Assembly (NCBI GenBank): GCA_002261195.1
Contig: MVBO01000030.1
Coordinates: forward strand, 1 to 64,000
From: Bifiguratus adelaidae
Taxonomy: Eukaryota; Mucoromycota; Endogonomycetes; Endogonales
Length of the DNA stretch: 64,000 nucleotides
Reading direction: 5' to 3'
The notes under the pieces were generated by a model that saw only the letters and a program-made list of their open reading frames with translations, was not told where the DNA came from and did no database searches. How positions within the stretch are numbered: the stretch's first letter is position 1; each line of letters begins with the position of its first letter. This document shows, one piece after another, positions 12,039-22,878 of the stretch. The translations under genes were made by a program, and so were the position numbers.

Positions 12039-13389
12039 GATGAATCGAGGCTCTTGCGCAGAGAGCAGAGGACGCTGTCCTTCCACCTTGAAACGCCTCG
12101 GTCTTTATACCCGATCTGTTACGAATCGATCCTATGTTCGAATTCTCGCGTGATGCCAGCCGAGGTCATGTCAACCTCAATCCGGGTCTTGAAAGCTTTC
12201 TGAAACCCAACAATGAATGAATTGCCTTTTATGGTACAAATTTCTCTTGTTGAAGGATGCTCGCCTGTCAGACATGGCTGAGGAATTCCGGGCTGGAAGC
12301 TCATTGTTTCCATTGATATACGATTTGGACTTGTTCCTTATTGATATGATCAGCTTTGGTTCCTTTTCCAGGTTCATTATATTTCCGTCAAAACGCATAG
12401 TTCGACGCTGAAGGTTGGAATGTTTTTCGTGGGAATGGACCAAGGGGTAGAGTATGGTCTCGCGCGTGCCATGTTACGCCTCGAGCGTATTCTTATGGCA
12501 AGTCTCCTAATGACAAAGTGAACATGATCAGGAATTCTCATGGATTTCCATTTCCATCAGCTGCTGATGGACACCAGTGTCAAAAGGAAAATGCGCGAGT
12601 CAAAATGACAACCGGGGGGTGCTTTAGGAAAGGTTCCATCAGAGAATAGCTTTCTTACGCGCGGATCTCCAAATCCCTAGATGTGAGATGCATGGGAAAT
12701 TGAGAAGATTGTCCCACGCTCATTGATATACCTGCTTGCAAATGCGCTAGCAAGTCTTTGAGGGAATCTTGAGAACGCCTTTTTGCCGACACGTTGTGAT
12801 TGATGTCCATGACTACGGTCCTTGTAATTACGGATACAAAGTCCGGACTTGGCGAAGTGGAGATGTTAATCTCATCATCCATTACGCGGAGAATTGGAAT
12901 AGTGAATGTTCAACGACTTGGTGATCATACAGTGAGCGCTCAGGGGGCAGAGTTCTTGCCTGGTCGCCAAATCACTGAAATGCTGGAACGTATTTTACCG
13001 AGAATTTAGAGTACAACTTATAAGAGAGAAACTGCTGATACCTTAAGTGGTTGGCGGCATCAAAGTCAAAGTAGAAATTGACTGAAATTCGTTAGCAGAT
13101 ACATCATCTTGGGCAACATGGAGACCCTACTTTTCTCTTTGCGAAAAGAGCTAGAGGATTCGAGCAGCGTCATGTGAGTCTCCAACAATGCATGACGATG
13201 GTCATAGAGTATGCCTACAACAGCATCTTGTTCACATTAAGTAAGATTATTTTCGTCCGTGTAACGATCGCCGAGGTATAGTTACCGATTCTGGTTTACG
13301 TGCAAGAGGGCCGATGTCTTTTTCGCACGGACAAAGCATGTTTAAAAGCGTTGACACCTCGCGCGCAGTCCCTTTCTTGACGTTTCAAC
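12039..13389. other. Long intergenic region between PTR2 and the hydrolase
   Basis: Both flanking genes are transcribed away from it. A possible PTR2 TATA (TATAAAGA, 12109-12102) lies about 65 bp before the ATG. Apart from one doubtful small gene at 12882-12630 I see nothing in it. Confidence 0.5.
12630..12882 (-). CDS. Possible small hypothetical protein
   Basis: An ATG at 12882 opens a 75-codon frame. The DNA also contains a good intron (GTATATCAATG to CATCTAG) which, if removed, gives a 62-residue product ending RKKAIL. The protein would start MDDEINISTSPSPDFVSVIT and contain a helical stretch, SLKDLLAHLQAGI. I recognise no family. It could equally be chance coding potential in a long spacer. 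Confidence 0.25.
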
Positions 13390-14363
13390 ATGTTGGCGGC
13401 AAGCGACTATGACAAGGTGAACGAGGAATGGGAGGCCTTTCGCAAAGGGACGACGTTTGGTCCCGAAATATGTGACATTGAGCAACAACGCTATGCGGTT
13501 GCCATGTTTCCATCATTCAAGCCCTCCATCGAATACCCAAATGTTGCTATCCGCGAAGAGACGATCCCGGTGACCGAGCCAAAGGGCGAAATCAAAGTCC
13601 GGATTTATGCCCCAACGGATGTCCAAGGTCCGTATCCCTTAGTGATGCTATATCATGGAGGGGGATGGATTGCCGGGGATTTGGAGACGGAAGACGCTGT
13701 TTGTAAGAACATTTCATCTCAAGCTCACGCTATGGTCATCAATGTCGGCTACCGCCTGGCTCCCGTGTATAAATATCCGGTTCCGGTCAATGACTCGTGG
13801 GATGCTCTCACATGGGCTATTCAGAACGCCTCAATTTTGAATATCGATACGTCCAAAGTAGCTGTCACTGGAAGTAGTGCTGGAGGATACATGGCTCTAG
13901 TCATGGCCGCCAAGGACATTGATGAGGACACCCATTACATATCTTCGTCGCTGCCGTTCAACCGGTGACCTGTACACGCTCCGCACAACTCAAGCACAAC
14001 TACGCGTTCGAGCTCAAGTCATGGGAGACGAATAAGCAAGCTGACATCCTCACTTCGCGTGTCATGCAATTCTTTTGGGACGAGTACTTGAATGACGAGT
14101 CCAAGGAAGGCGATCACCCATACGTATCACCATTATTTTATCCCAGATTGAGCAAGTTTCCCCCGACCTTTATCATGCCAGCTGGGATGGATCCACTGCG
14201 CGATGAAGGTATCGTCATGGCAAAGCAGCTTTCGGAAGCTGGTATTCAAACGGAGTTGGTGGTGGATTCCGGATTTCCCCACTGGTGGTTCATGTTTCCT
14301 CTTCCATCGGCAAACAAGGGTATTCAACGCTGGGCTGATGCCATCAAGAGCGCGTTTCAATGA
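13390..14363 (+). CDS. HSL-type alpha/beta hydrolase, frame broken near 13940
   Basis: The N-terminal frame (13390-13968) carries the oxyanion-hole motif YHGGGWIAGD and the nucleophile elbow VTGSSAGGYMAL, where GDSAG is usual. The second frame (13965-14363) supplies the acid and histidine regions: AGMDPLRDEG and SGFPHWWFMFP. Together they make a complete hormone-sensitive-lipase-family hydrolase of about 325 residues, acting on ester substrates. The frames overlap by a few bases. No splice donor lies before the junction, so an intron does not explain it; one base appears missing between about 13930 and 13945. The gene has no introns, unlike its neighbours. There is no signal peptide, so the product would be intracellular. 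Substrate unknown. Confidence 0.8.
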
Positions 14364-14449
14364 GAGAACAAGTGTCTCTATGCCATGTGATGTGAGTTGG
14401 AAGATGCGAGCATGTGTATATGATACAAAAGTACGATGTCTGTTTCCAT

Positions 14450-15742
14450 TTATCGCCGCTTCTTGCCCTTGTGTCCACCAGACTTTCCGCGACTTGGGGC
14501 AGGCTTCGTGCCCTGACGCTCTACGCGCGCTATATCTGCCTTTGACAAGGTCAACATGCCCCCCTTGAACTTCCCGATACCCATGCCAATGCCTCGATCA
14601 CGTCGGTAGGCTTTCGAGTCTTTTTCCTTTCCAGGTACTGCAAATTGGTGTTTAATGGACCGATGGTAATTGCCAAGGTTCTTGGCCTATACAGATATTC
14701 ATCAGACCAATTTAGACATTCAAAGGGTAAGCCTACCTCTTCCAGTGCGGCTGCCGCCCGTTCTCGCTCCTTTGTTTTCATACCCAACGATATAGCCGTT
14801 GGCACTTTAACGCCTTTACCAGCCTATCAATAAACGTCAGTGAGAGTTTTGGCGGGAGCGATCAAAAGCAATGCCGCACCTTAGCGCCAAGTTCAGTCAA
14901 CTTCTTCTTGTGATGCCGCCGACGCTCTTGACCACTCATCATTTCCACCTCTGGTGTTAAGTATTTTTGAATTAGTCCTTGACTATAATCGACATTCACT
15001 TCTTACCATAATTTTCAAGCAATTTAGTGGTATTGAGCAGGTCTTGCAACTCCTTGTCATGACGTTTGTTCTCCCTAAAGCCCGTTGAGATGTCATACAT
15101 GCCATCTCGTTAACAACTTACTCTTCTTCCTCTATCTCTTCGGCTGTCGGAGGTGGCGGAGGTTCCATATCCATCTTGCCTACTTTTGAGCTCTGAAAGA
15201 CGACTTAGTTTTACTTCATTCTGTCGATATAAGCCCACGATACGTGCCATGAATGCCTTGTAATCGTACTTGCTCCCCTTCACATCCGTGGGTTTCTGCC
15301 CTAATTTACTGGCATCAAACACGACTACTTGAGGCTTTTTTGTGGGTATCTCGTTGTCTTCGGCGCTGTCCTCAGAGCCTGACGCATCGTCGAAGTGTTC
15401 TGCGTGCTCGTAATTGTTCTCCAACGGCATATCAAATTCATCTAGAGGGTATAAGCTGGTGCAATCAGACAACATGAGAGCTCTACCTTCATCCCAAGAC
15501 CCTTCTGCTTCTTCCTTCCTATCCTCGTCGACGGCAGCGTCCAACATGGATTGTACCGTGTCCCGATCAGTCTTGTTACGTTTGTTGCTTTTTGTAACAC
15601 TGGCATCATCGTGTCTCTTTTTCCGCTTTTGCCGCTTCTCCTCTCGTCTGGCTTGCACTTGATCTACCCCCAGAGCAGTCATAAACTGTGCACCATGTGC
15701 CTCTAACTTGGCCAGGAGCGCTGCTCGTTCCTTTGCGTCCAT
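14450..15742 (-). CDS. FAF1: Faf1/C1orf131-like 40S ribosome assembly protein (DUF4602)
   Basis: Several exons. The N-terminal half is highly charged, with a basic KRQKRKKR cluster and an acidic stretch, typical of nucleolar proteins. The C-terminal end is diagnostic: IGKFKGGMLTLSKADI followed by a basic GKSGGHKGKKRR tail. This resembles the DUF4602 signature shared by human C1orf131 and yeast Faf1, which belong to the small-subunit processome and are needed for 18S rRNA maturation. Its start codon lies only 15 bp from that of the divergent RNA methyltransferase gene, suggesting joint control. Inner exon boundaries (about 15110-14800) are approximate. Confidence 0.75.
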
Positions 15743-15757
15743 TGAAAATAAGGAATA
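15743..15757. promoter_or_regulatory. 15-bp space between two divergent start codons
   Basis: Only 15 bp separate the ATG of the Faf1-like gene (15742, minus) from that of the RNA methyltransferase (15758, plus). Any promoter must lie inside one or both transcribed regions, or the genes use near-leaderless or overlapping 5' ends. Confidence 0.6.
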
Positions 15758-17216
15758 ATGGCGGAAATGGTGGAAGCACAAGCAGAAGGAGAGGCTGCAG
15801 TCATTGAGGACATTTTACAGCATGCACCCTCTTCATTCCTCAAGTTTCTGAGTGAAAACGATATAAACAAGGACGTATACAAAGTCGTAGACTTGCCGCG
15901 CTTTGTACGCGTAAACACGGCCTTGAATGAGGCGGAGTGGCCAACGGAATTGGATCTCCAGGAACAACTGGAGACAGACGTATGGCCGATACCCGACTTT
16001 TTCGGATTCTATGCCTTCAAGCCGCATGGACGTCGGTTGATGGACTGCGAAGCGTAAGTGGTACCCGTCTGAGCTCGCGTTTTGTTCATAATTCAGCAGC
16101 TACAAGACGAACAAGATATTTGGCATGGACATAAGTTCTGCTTTGGCCGTAGCTGCTCTGGACATCCAGCCAGATGATCACATTCTCGATCTGTGTTGTG
16201 CGCCTGGTAAGCCAAGAATCTTTTGGGAGGTTGTTCATGGATCTTATTCTGATACATAGGCGCGAAATTGTGCATGATGTCTAATCTCCTCGGACGTGAA
16301 GGTGCAGGCACCATCACGGGTGTCGACGTATCGGCGCATCGTATCGCTACATGTCGCAAATTGCTCAAGAGATATCAAGTCGGAGACCGCTGCCGACTCT
16401 TCCATGGAGACGGAACGAAATTTCATGTCCATGCGCCGATCCAATCTGCTCGTCACATTAAGGCCATTGGCGCTAGGACAAATGGACAAGCTGAACCGAA
16501 CGATGCCACATTCCCACAATCGACAGCAGGAAGTGTCAAGCCATACTGGGCTCCGCGGCTACTGCGTTTTGACCCTCAAGTATCCGGATCCGAAGCTTTG
16601 TACGATAAGGTAAATCGAGGCAGACATTGTATGTCGTACAGTGCTGAGCAAATCGTTCCACTCAGGTCGTTGTCGATGCAGAATGTACACATGATGGGTC
16701 TATACAACATATAATCAAGGTATGGAGCCGTTGACACGATGAGAATGTACATTGACATACCGTGGACATCCAGTATTCCAAGAACGGGTGGAAAGACTTT
16801 GAGAACAATTTTATGGATGCCAATCGACTAGACAACCTTACAAGCCTACAGGTAAGCACGGTAGCCGGTGTACAAGCCCTTTCGTTAATCATTTCTCTGA
16901 ATCCATTTGACAGCGAAACTTGATGGCCAACGGATGGAAAATGCTAAAACGAGGTGCCATCATGGTCTACTCGACATGCTCCCTATCCATCGCACAAAAC
17001 GAAGAAAACGTTTACTGGTTCCTACAACATCACCCTGATGCCTCCCTACATGTGGTTCCGACGCTGGCAGGCTTCACTTCAGGGCACATCAAGACGGTCC
17101 CGAATATGATGGAGGACGACCAAGTGATGAATGAGATCAAGTCTAAATGCGTCCGCTTCGACCCCATCGCAAGCCGGACAAGCGGGTTGTTCATTGCTCG
17201 ATTCCTCAAAGCATAG
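15758..17216 (+). CDS. NOL1/NOP2/Sun-type RNA cytosine-C5 methyltransferase
   Basis: Six exons. The SAM-binding motif I is DHILDLCCAPGAK and motif II is GTITGVDVSAHR. Motif VI, with the catalytic Cys, is VYSTCSLS. Motif IV reads VVVDAECTHDGS, keeping the second Cys but replacing the usual Pro before it with Glu. The C-terminus (SRTSGLFIARFLKA) is the normal family ending. Enzymes of this fold methylate C5 of cytosine in tRNA or rRNA. The divergent motif IV prevents a safe choice among Ncl1, Rcm1, Nsun3/4 or Nsun6 types. There is no PUA domain and no long basic tail. The neighbouring ribosome-assembly gene hints at rRNA, but that is only context. Confidence 0.85.
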
Positions 17217-17269
17217 ACTGTACATATCGCCACCACATTGTACATTACACTGGTATATAGAGCACTTTT

Positions 17270-18412
17270 TCACTTGATCTTGTTCAATTTCTTTTGAGCA
17301 AAGGTTAACTTCGCCTTGCTCTTTCCTACACTGGTATCCAGTTCATCCAACATCTGATTTTGTTCGTCCAACTCGTCTCCAATGGCCAACCCAATCTGCT
17401 TTTGCCGTGTCAGAATAGACGAGAATTGCTCCACTTGAGCATCTTGGTCATCCATCATTTGATTTTGCAATTGTAGGAGTTGGTCATTATCGAGTCCCAT
17501 CGTCTGAGGTGTTTCCTTCAACGCGTTTGGATTTCCAAATACCCGCCGTGAGGTGGCAGGCTTGATGTCGGGTGACTTGGGCATCGATCTGAACCCTACA
17601 TCCCCTGACCATCCGTTACCCTCCCCATTTTTATTGGACAGCAAGGCCCTTCGCTCCGCAGGCTTGGCTGGAGAGGACGGGTGTGAGGTTGCATTCAGCA
17701 AGGCGTTGTTTTGTCGCCCGGTATTGACCAATTTGTTGAGACTATCCCTTTCTTCCTTGAGCTCATTTACCATATCCGTTCTTCGCCGAAGTTCGCCCTC
17801 TGACAGCACGCGTGATTCCGAAGCCGAACCCTTTGCCAAAGCCGTCAACCCATTTTCAAGACTGGTTAAACGGGTCGAGAGCGTCACCAGCATTTTCTTG
17901 GCTTGCATCGTATTGTTGTGCACCATAGACACTTCGTTTCTAGCAAGATGCGTTTCCCGAGCATTTAACAGCGATCGAATCTGACGCGTGCTATTTGAGA
18001 GCTCTCGTTGTTCATCTAACCAGCTTTCTGATGTGTAGCTTGAGGCGGTGTCCAACGCCCGTCCGGTCGGAATAGCCAGGAAAGCCTTCCATTCTGGGGT
18101 TTCCCGCCAGCGATCGTCACGACTGGCAAGAATAGCGCGAAGATAGGCTTCCAGACCTTTGCGTCTCTCTTCTACCAGTTCGGCGTTTTTGAGGGTAGAG
18201 GAGAAGTAGTTCTTGGGTGGTAGTGGCGCAGGCGTGGGTGTCTTTGGGAACTGACGCGCGAATTCCGAGTTCAGACGATCGAACTCAGAGTAGCGTTTCC
18301 ACACATTCCATGTTCGTATAGGTCCTTGTATCTCTATACGGTACTCTGTATGCGGCTTTGGGTTTGACCTTGTCTCTGCAGACCGAACGAATATCGCGTG
18401 CACTGCTTCCAT
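17270..18412 (-). CDS. VAM7: PX-domain SNARE of the Vam7 type
   Basis: A single exon of about 380 codons. The ATG at 18412 begins MEAVHAIFVRSAETRS directly before the PX fold, whose phosphoinositide-binding core is visible as WKRYSEFDRLNSEF and the loop PLPPKNYF. A central coiled region is followed by a Qc-SNARE motif at the C-terminus, running from LLQLQNQMMDDQDAQ through LDEQNQMLDELDTSV to the end. There is no transmembrane segment, as in Vam7, which is held on vacuoles by PX binding to PI3P and by its SNARE partners. It mediates homotypic vacuole fusion. It converges with the methyltransferase gene, 53 bp apart. Confidence 0.9.
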   Translation of the reverse strand: MEAVHAIFVRSAETRSNPKPHTEYRIEIQGPIRTWNVWKRYSEFDRLNSEFARQFPKTPTPAPLPPKNYFSSTLKNAELVEERRKGLEAYLRAILASRDDRWRETPEWKAFLAIPTGRALDTASSYTSESWLDEQRELSNSTRQIRSLLNARETHLARNEVSMVHNNTMQAKKMLVTLSTRLTSLENGLTALAKGSASESRVLSEGELRRRTDMVNELKEERDSLNKLVNTGRQNNALLNATSHPSSPAKPAERRALLSNKNGEGNGWSGDVGFRSMPKSPDIKPATSRRVFGNPNALKETPQTMGLDNDQLLQLQNQMMDDQDAQVEQFSSILTRQKQIGLAIGDELDEQNQMLDELDTSVGKSKAKLTFAQKKLNKIK

Positions 18413-18676
18413 GCAAAAAGAGTGTGAAAAAGTAACCAAAAAAGAGGAAATGCCACGCGCTTCAAGGCGACGTTTCTTCAATAGGTTTTACGACAAGGCT
18501 TAGGAGGACAGGATGTAGAACTACAGTGTTTGATAGCATGCACAGCCAGATACGCTCTAAGAAAGCGTACCAGGATTAACACGTTATCCATTAACAAAGC
18601 AGCACATAAGCCAATATTCCCTACGTTTCCCGTATCACAACTCATGGTCAGGAGTTGAGTACTGAATATGAAGGGT

Positions 18677-18919
18677 TCAATAGAAGAGGTTGCACGTAGA
18701 GGTCCAAGACATTCCAACCGAGCGGTAGATCATTTCCAGCACCAAGTATAACATGAATCTTTTATTCCTCACCTGGTAAACTACAAGCCGCGTGATGATG
18801 CACAATGAAGCTCTCTGTCTTGCGGACGACCAGCCATAATCTAAAGACAGGATGCCACCTGTCGCAAGTAGGAAGAAGAAAGCAGCAACGTAATGTGTTT
18901 GCAACAGAACCTTTTTCAT
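18677..18919 (-). CDS. Possible small membrane protein
   Basis: An 80-codon frame with an ATG at 18919 starts MKKVLLQTHYVAAFFFLLAT, which looks like a membrane segment or signal anchor. It lies between Vam7 and the coiled-coil gene on the same strand. I recognise no family and see no clear intron. It could be 5' untranslated sequence of Vam7. Confidence 0.3.
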   Translation of the reverse strand: MKKVLLQTHYVAAFFFLLATGGILSLDYGWSSARQRASLCIITRLVVYQVRNKRFMLYLVLEMIYRSVGMSWTSTCNLFY

Positions 18920-18956
18920 CTCAATCTGCTGACGTCACCCTTTTCATTCAATTCTC

Positions 18957-20676
18957 CTAGACGTGCAACATCTCCTCTAATAAATGTGCAATCTCATTGA
19001 ACAATGGATCAGTCTCTTTGAGCTTCAAGGCTGCTAATGGTAAAGGTGGTTGTTCCTCTTGTTCTTCAAAATACGATGTGCAAGGACTAGAGACGGAAGA
19101 GGTGCTTTCTGTGAAAATGGAAGGTCGACGGTCCGGACTGTTCCAGCCAGTCTCGTTGCTACTTGTACTTGTGACAGTGTTGGACTATAGACGTCGTTAG
19201 GATAGGAGGAACGTATGGCATGATGGAAGTTTTGACTTACTCTTGCTCGCGTTACCGCTGCTTCTTGGGTCATGTCTGATAAAGCTGCGTCGATGGGGAA
19301 GGAATGATCTTGCGGACATTGACTTTGATCAAAGAGCGAGTCCATATAGTCTGCCTGCCACTGCAGCTGTTTTAGTCTCACTAGTAGCTTCGTCTCCTGT
19401 AGTTCAGATTTCATGAGGTCGGAATTGAGCACAATGTTCTGTATCAGGCAAGAATCGTCAGAACAATGTCATTGAGAGTATGTCCAGGAGCTCACAGTGC
19501 GTAATAAAATCTCGTTTCGTTCTCTTTGTTGAATGTAGTCTTGAGCAACCGTTTCGAGCTGTTTGCGTACCCAGTTAATGCCAGAAATTTTCACAACAGC
19601 ACTTGGTGAAGGCATACCTTGTCTTCCAGATCACGGATTTTGCGGGTCAGAAGACGATTGTGGATATTCATGGTGGAGTTCTAAACGATGGTCAGTCGTT
19701 GTTGGCGACATAGATGAAAAGCTACCTTTGCCGTCAGTTCCTTGGCTTCGTCATCGATCAATGCTTGTGTCATTCCGAGTCACCAATCTGCATCTGTGTT
19801 GAGTCTTTGTCCAGATCACACCCGAAGATGACGCATACCATGACTTCCATCTCTTCCACACGAGCACGCAATTGCTCATTCTCTTGACGCAATGTGTCAA
19901 TCTAAAACCATGAATGTAAATCACAAAGCGCAGTTACTCATGATAGCGACCCACCTCTTGGAGAAGTATCCGGCGCCGATCATCCATCTCATCCAGGGAT
20001 CCACCTCTTCCATGCTATCAGACAACATCAGTACGCTACAGCGCATCTTTTGGGTACTTACAGGCACGGCACGTGATTCACTTTGACTACGAGCCCAAGA
20101 AGGGCGACCAGGTACTTGTGGTTTCTTTAGTTTGGATTTCTTTCCGATACCCGAAAACGCCTTCATATGCGTAGCAAAGAACCCTTGCTTTTCTTCATCA
20201 TCGGACAATTGCATCCATGATCGCTCTTCTGGACTATCAACGCTTTTGGGCGGTATGGAACGATCCGAGCCGGGTGGACGTAAACTGGATTTTCTCGCGC
20301 CTGGTAATCCAGACGGCTTTGCCGTGGATTCACCTGTGCGATGTGGGATGGTGTGGGCGTTGGGTGGTGTTTCGAGGAGATGGTAGGTTCTGATGTCTGG
20401 CGAGCAAGGTATGGGGTTCGTAGGTGTTGATGAAGATGGCTGTTTGCGTTTCGTATCAGAGATTTTGGATTTTGGAGGCAGATGGAGCGTGGGTATTCCG
20501 GATGGTTTGGATGATTGGCCTACACCGACCGCGGGGTAGAATTGAAGGGCATGAGCGCGTAAATCAGGTTGCGATTTTGAAGCTCGTAAAGCTTTTCCTC
20601 TGGAAGAATCTGCCTTGTCACCGCCTGAAGGTCGTGCATGTGCCATGTATATATTGGGCGGTTTCAAGCCTGGCAT
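18957..20676 (-). CDS. Unknown coiled-coil protein with disordered N-terminal half
   Basis: About seven exons. Exon 1 (20676-about 20065) is a long Ser/Pro/Lys-rich disordered region with SKSQPDLR, a possible phospho-motif, and a basic GIGKKSKLKKP patch. Exons 2-6 code for a coiled coil: EIDTLRQENEQLRARVEEME, then STMNIHNRLLTRKIRDLED and RKQLETVAQDYIQQRERNE. The last exon ends in an acidic helix, DPLFNEIAHLLEEMLHV. I recognise no family. The architecture resembles cytoskeletal or polarity adaptors, but that is only resemblance. The exons give a continuous protein with good donor and acceptor sites, so the gene itself is well supported. Confidence 0.7.
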
Positions 20677-21047
20677 GTTCGCATTCTACTTTGTTGTATA
20701 TCACTTGCATTCTAAAGTAGTGTGGAAAGGCAGTGGGCATATTGTTTTGCGTTCTGGAGGAGGCAGCGTGCCACACGCGTAGGCAAGAACAAGCCGATGA
20801 ATGTGGAATGTCGAATGGAAATTTTTCAATTAGGGATTTCTTTGTGCATATCCAGAACCCCTTTGTTGGGTCTCCCTAACCCAAATTCAGGTGCATTACA
20901 CACCAAGGCAGAAGGACCCTTGGGCCCTATTATCAGCCCCAAGACTTTGTCATATCCAGTCATCGCACGGGCTCTCGACAATGCCGCGCCCATTGTTAAC
21001 TATCTATATGTGTACACTATACAAACTAACTACTTTTTTCAGGTATG
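20677..21047. other. Intergenic stretch, nothing recognised
   Basis: This lies upstream of the coiled-coil gene and downstream of the HGSNAT-like gene. A 109-codon plus-strand frame here has no motif and looks accidental. Confidence 0.5.
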
Positions 21048-22679
21048 TTAGAGCTTTACATACCAACCTTTTTTGTCAAAGTACAGTGCTAAAACTCCCC
21101 AGCCAAATGCGACAACGAGTGAATAGAGCAATCGACCAAGCCTCGTTAGCAACGGAACCCAACCATTCATGGAATGTGTGGGGAGATCGTCTGAAGACAA
21201 TGGCGAATTGTCCAAAAATATATCCATGGAATTATCTGGCTTGCCTGGAGGGCCGGGACGATGGTTATGCATGGAAGATGCAGACAAGTAGAACCCTAGA
21301 TTTAACAATTCTGACATCATGTAGATGAGAATTGGATTCCGACCATATGCGACGAAATACTTGACTGTTGAAATGAGAGTTTCGGATGAAGTGATGCTGA
21401 GTTGTTCCAGACTTTGTGGAACGTCGAATCTGGCAATGCTGCTGCTGCTGTCAATCTGGAGATGCCTGTCGCTGGCTGCGGAAATGCGCATGGTGACAAA
21501 CGGGTACCGGATATGCGTAATGTAGATGCTACATGCGAAAGCGGCAAGAGATGTTGCAGACGTGACCATGACGAACGTTGGCGTCCAGAGATTCTTCGAT
21601 ATGGGAAGTGCAAACTGTAACAAGTAAGCGAAGGGGAGAAGTATGGCGGTGGATATAAGCAGCATTGGGCAAATCAACGCATATGCCGTATAAAATGGCT
21701 GGGACAAGATGGGCTTATGCTTCAACAAGTAGATGCCAGTGACATATCCAATGTGTGTTGTAACAATGGCTGTGAGGGTCGACAAGAGCCCTATCGTGGG
21801 GAATGATTTAGAAAGACATCGTCAGAAAGCGATCATTGAATTGATGGCAAGCTCACCTTCTGGATCGTACGAGCGGGCATGATAGAGGTGTTTCCAGCCA
21901 ATAAGCTTTGAATCTATGGCGGCCTGAGCAGTACAGCGATGAGGTTGCCAGAGCGAAGTACGTTCCTTGGGATCGCAATCTGAGATAAAAATAGTGCAGA
22001 GTAACCATACAGAGATCAGCAAAAGGCAATAATACATTGACCGAGATGTGAAAATCCGTACAGAACGAGGCAAAGGACGTCGATGAGCGGACATTGACAT
22101 GATAAGTGACCTGTCCACCGATAGAGTGCTTGCGGACGATGCAGTATTTCGCTTAACTGAAGTGGCGAGATGGTACATTGCTGTTACCAAATAGCAGATG
22201 CTGATCCGTTGCAAAACACCCGGAATGCGGAAGCGAACATGATCCTCCTGGTTCAAAAAGCGGTCGGTGAAGTATCCTATGGCGTTCAAGCCGATGCCTA
22301 ATCCCATGATCGTCAAAGAGCGTTGAGTAACCCGCAAAAGCGACTGCTTCCGCCAGTCTTCCCTTGTACCGGCAAATTTGGTCCAGTCAAGACTTATAGG
22401 TATGCTGACACCTACAATAAATAGAAAACTTGGGAATATGGTGTCGGCAAAACTCCATCCTAGCCATTCTTTATGGATGAGAAACTCAAAACTTCCTTCG
22501 GTAGACGTATTGGCGAGAATCATGGCAAAGAGCGTCGTACCCCGAAAGAGGTCGAGAAATACAAAGCGGTGACCAGTCGAACGCCGTTCGCTGTTGCCTA
22601 GCAATCCTGTACGCTCTGTGGGAGCCGTACCCGCCGGAAGCTGAATACGTACGTGGGGTCTATCCTCTTGATGCTGCAT
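21048..22679 (-). CDS. HGSNAT/DUF5009-like multi-pass acyltransferase
   Basis: Two exons joined by an intron around 21850-21795. After a short polar N-terminus, the signature FLDLFRGTTLFAMILANT is followed by about ten membrane helices, with FADTIFPSFLFIVGVSIPIS and RIPGVLQRISICYLV. This is the COG4299/DUF5009 fold of heparan-alpha-glucosaminide N-acetyltransferase, which moves acetyl groups across the lysosomal membrane. Fungi lack heparan sulfate, so the acceptor is unknown; a vacuolar or wall sugar is possible. The N-terminal ERTGLLGNSE could be a vacuolar sorting signal (inference). A 199-bp divergent spacer separates it from the PWWP gene. Confidence 0.85.
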
Positions 22680-22878
22680 GCTGCCATGCTAGAACCGTCC
22701 CACTCGGCCCAACTTGGGAATTTTGAGAAAGGTGACGTCATCAATCGCCATATAAGCGAACGTGCGACTCACCTTGACGATCGTTGGTGTCGGCCGAACA
22801 CGATTGCTACAAAGTAAAGAACGCGTCAAAAGGCGATATTGGGCCAGAGTTTGCTTAGACAAGGCTGCGAGAGGGAAC

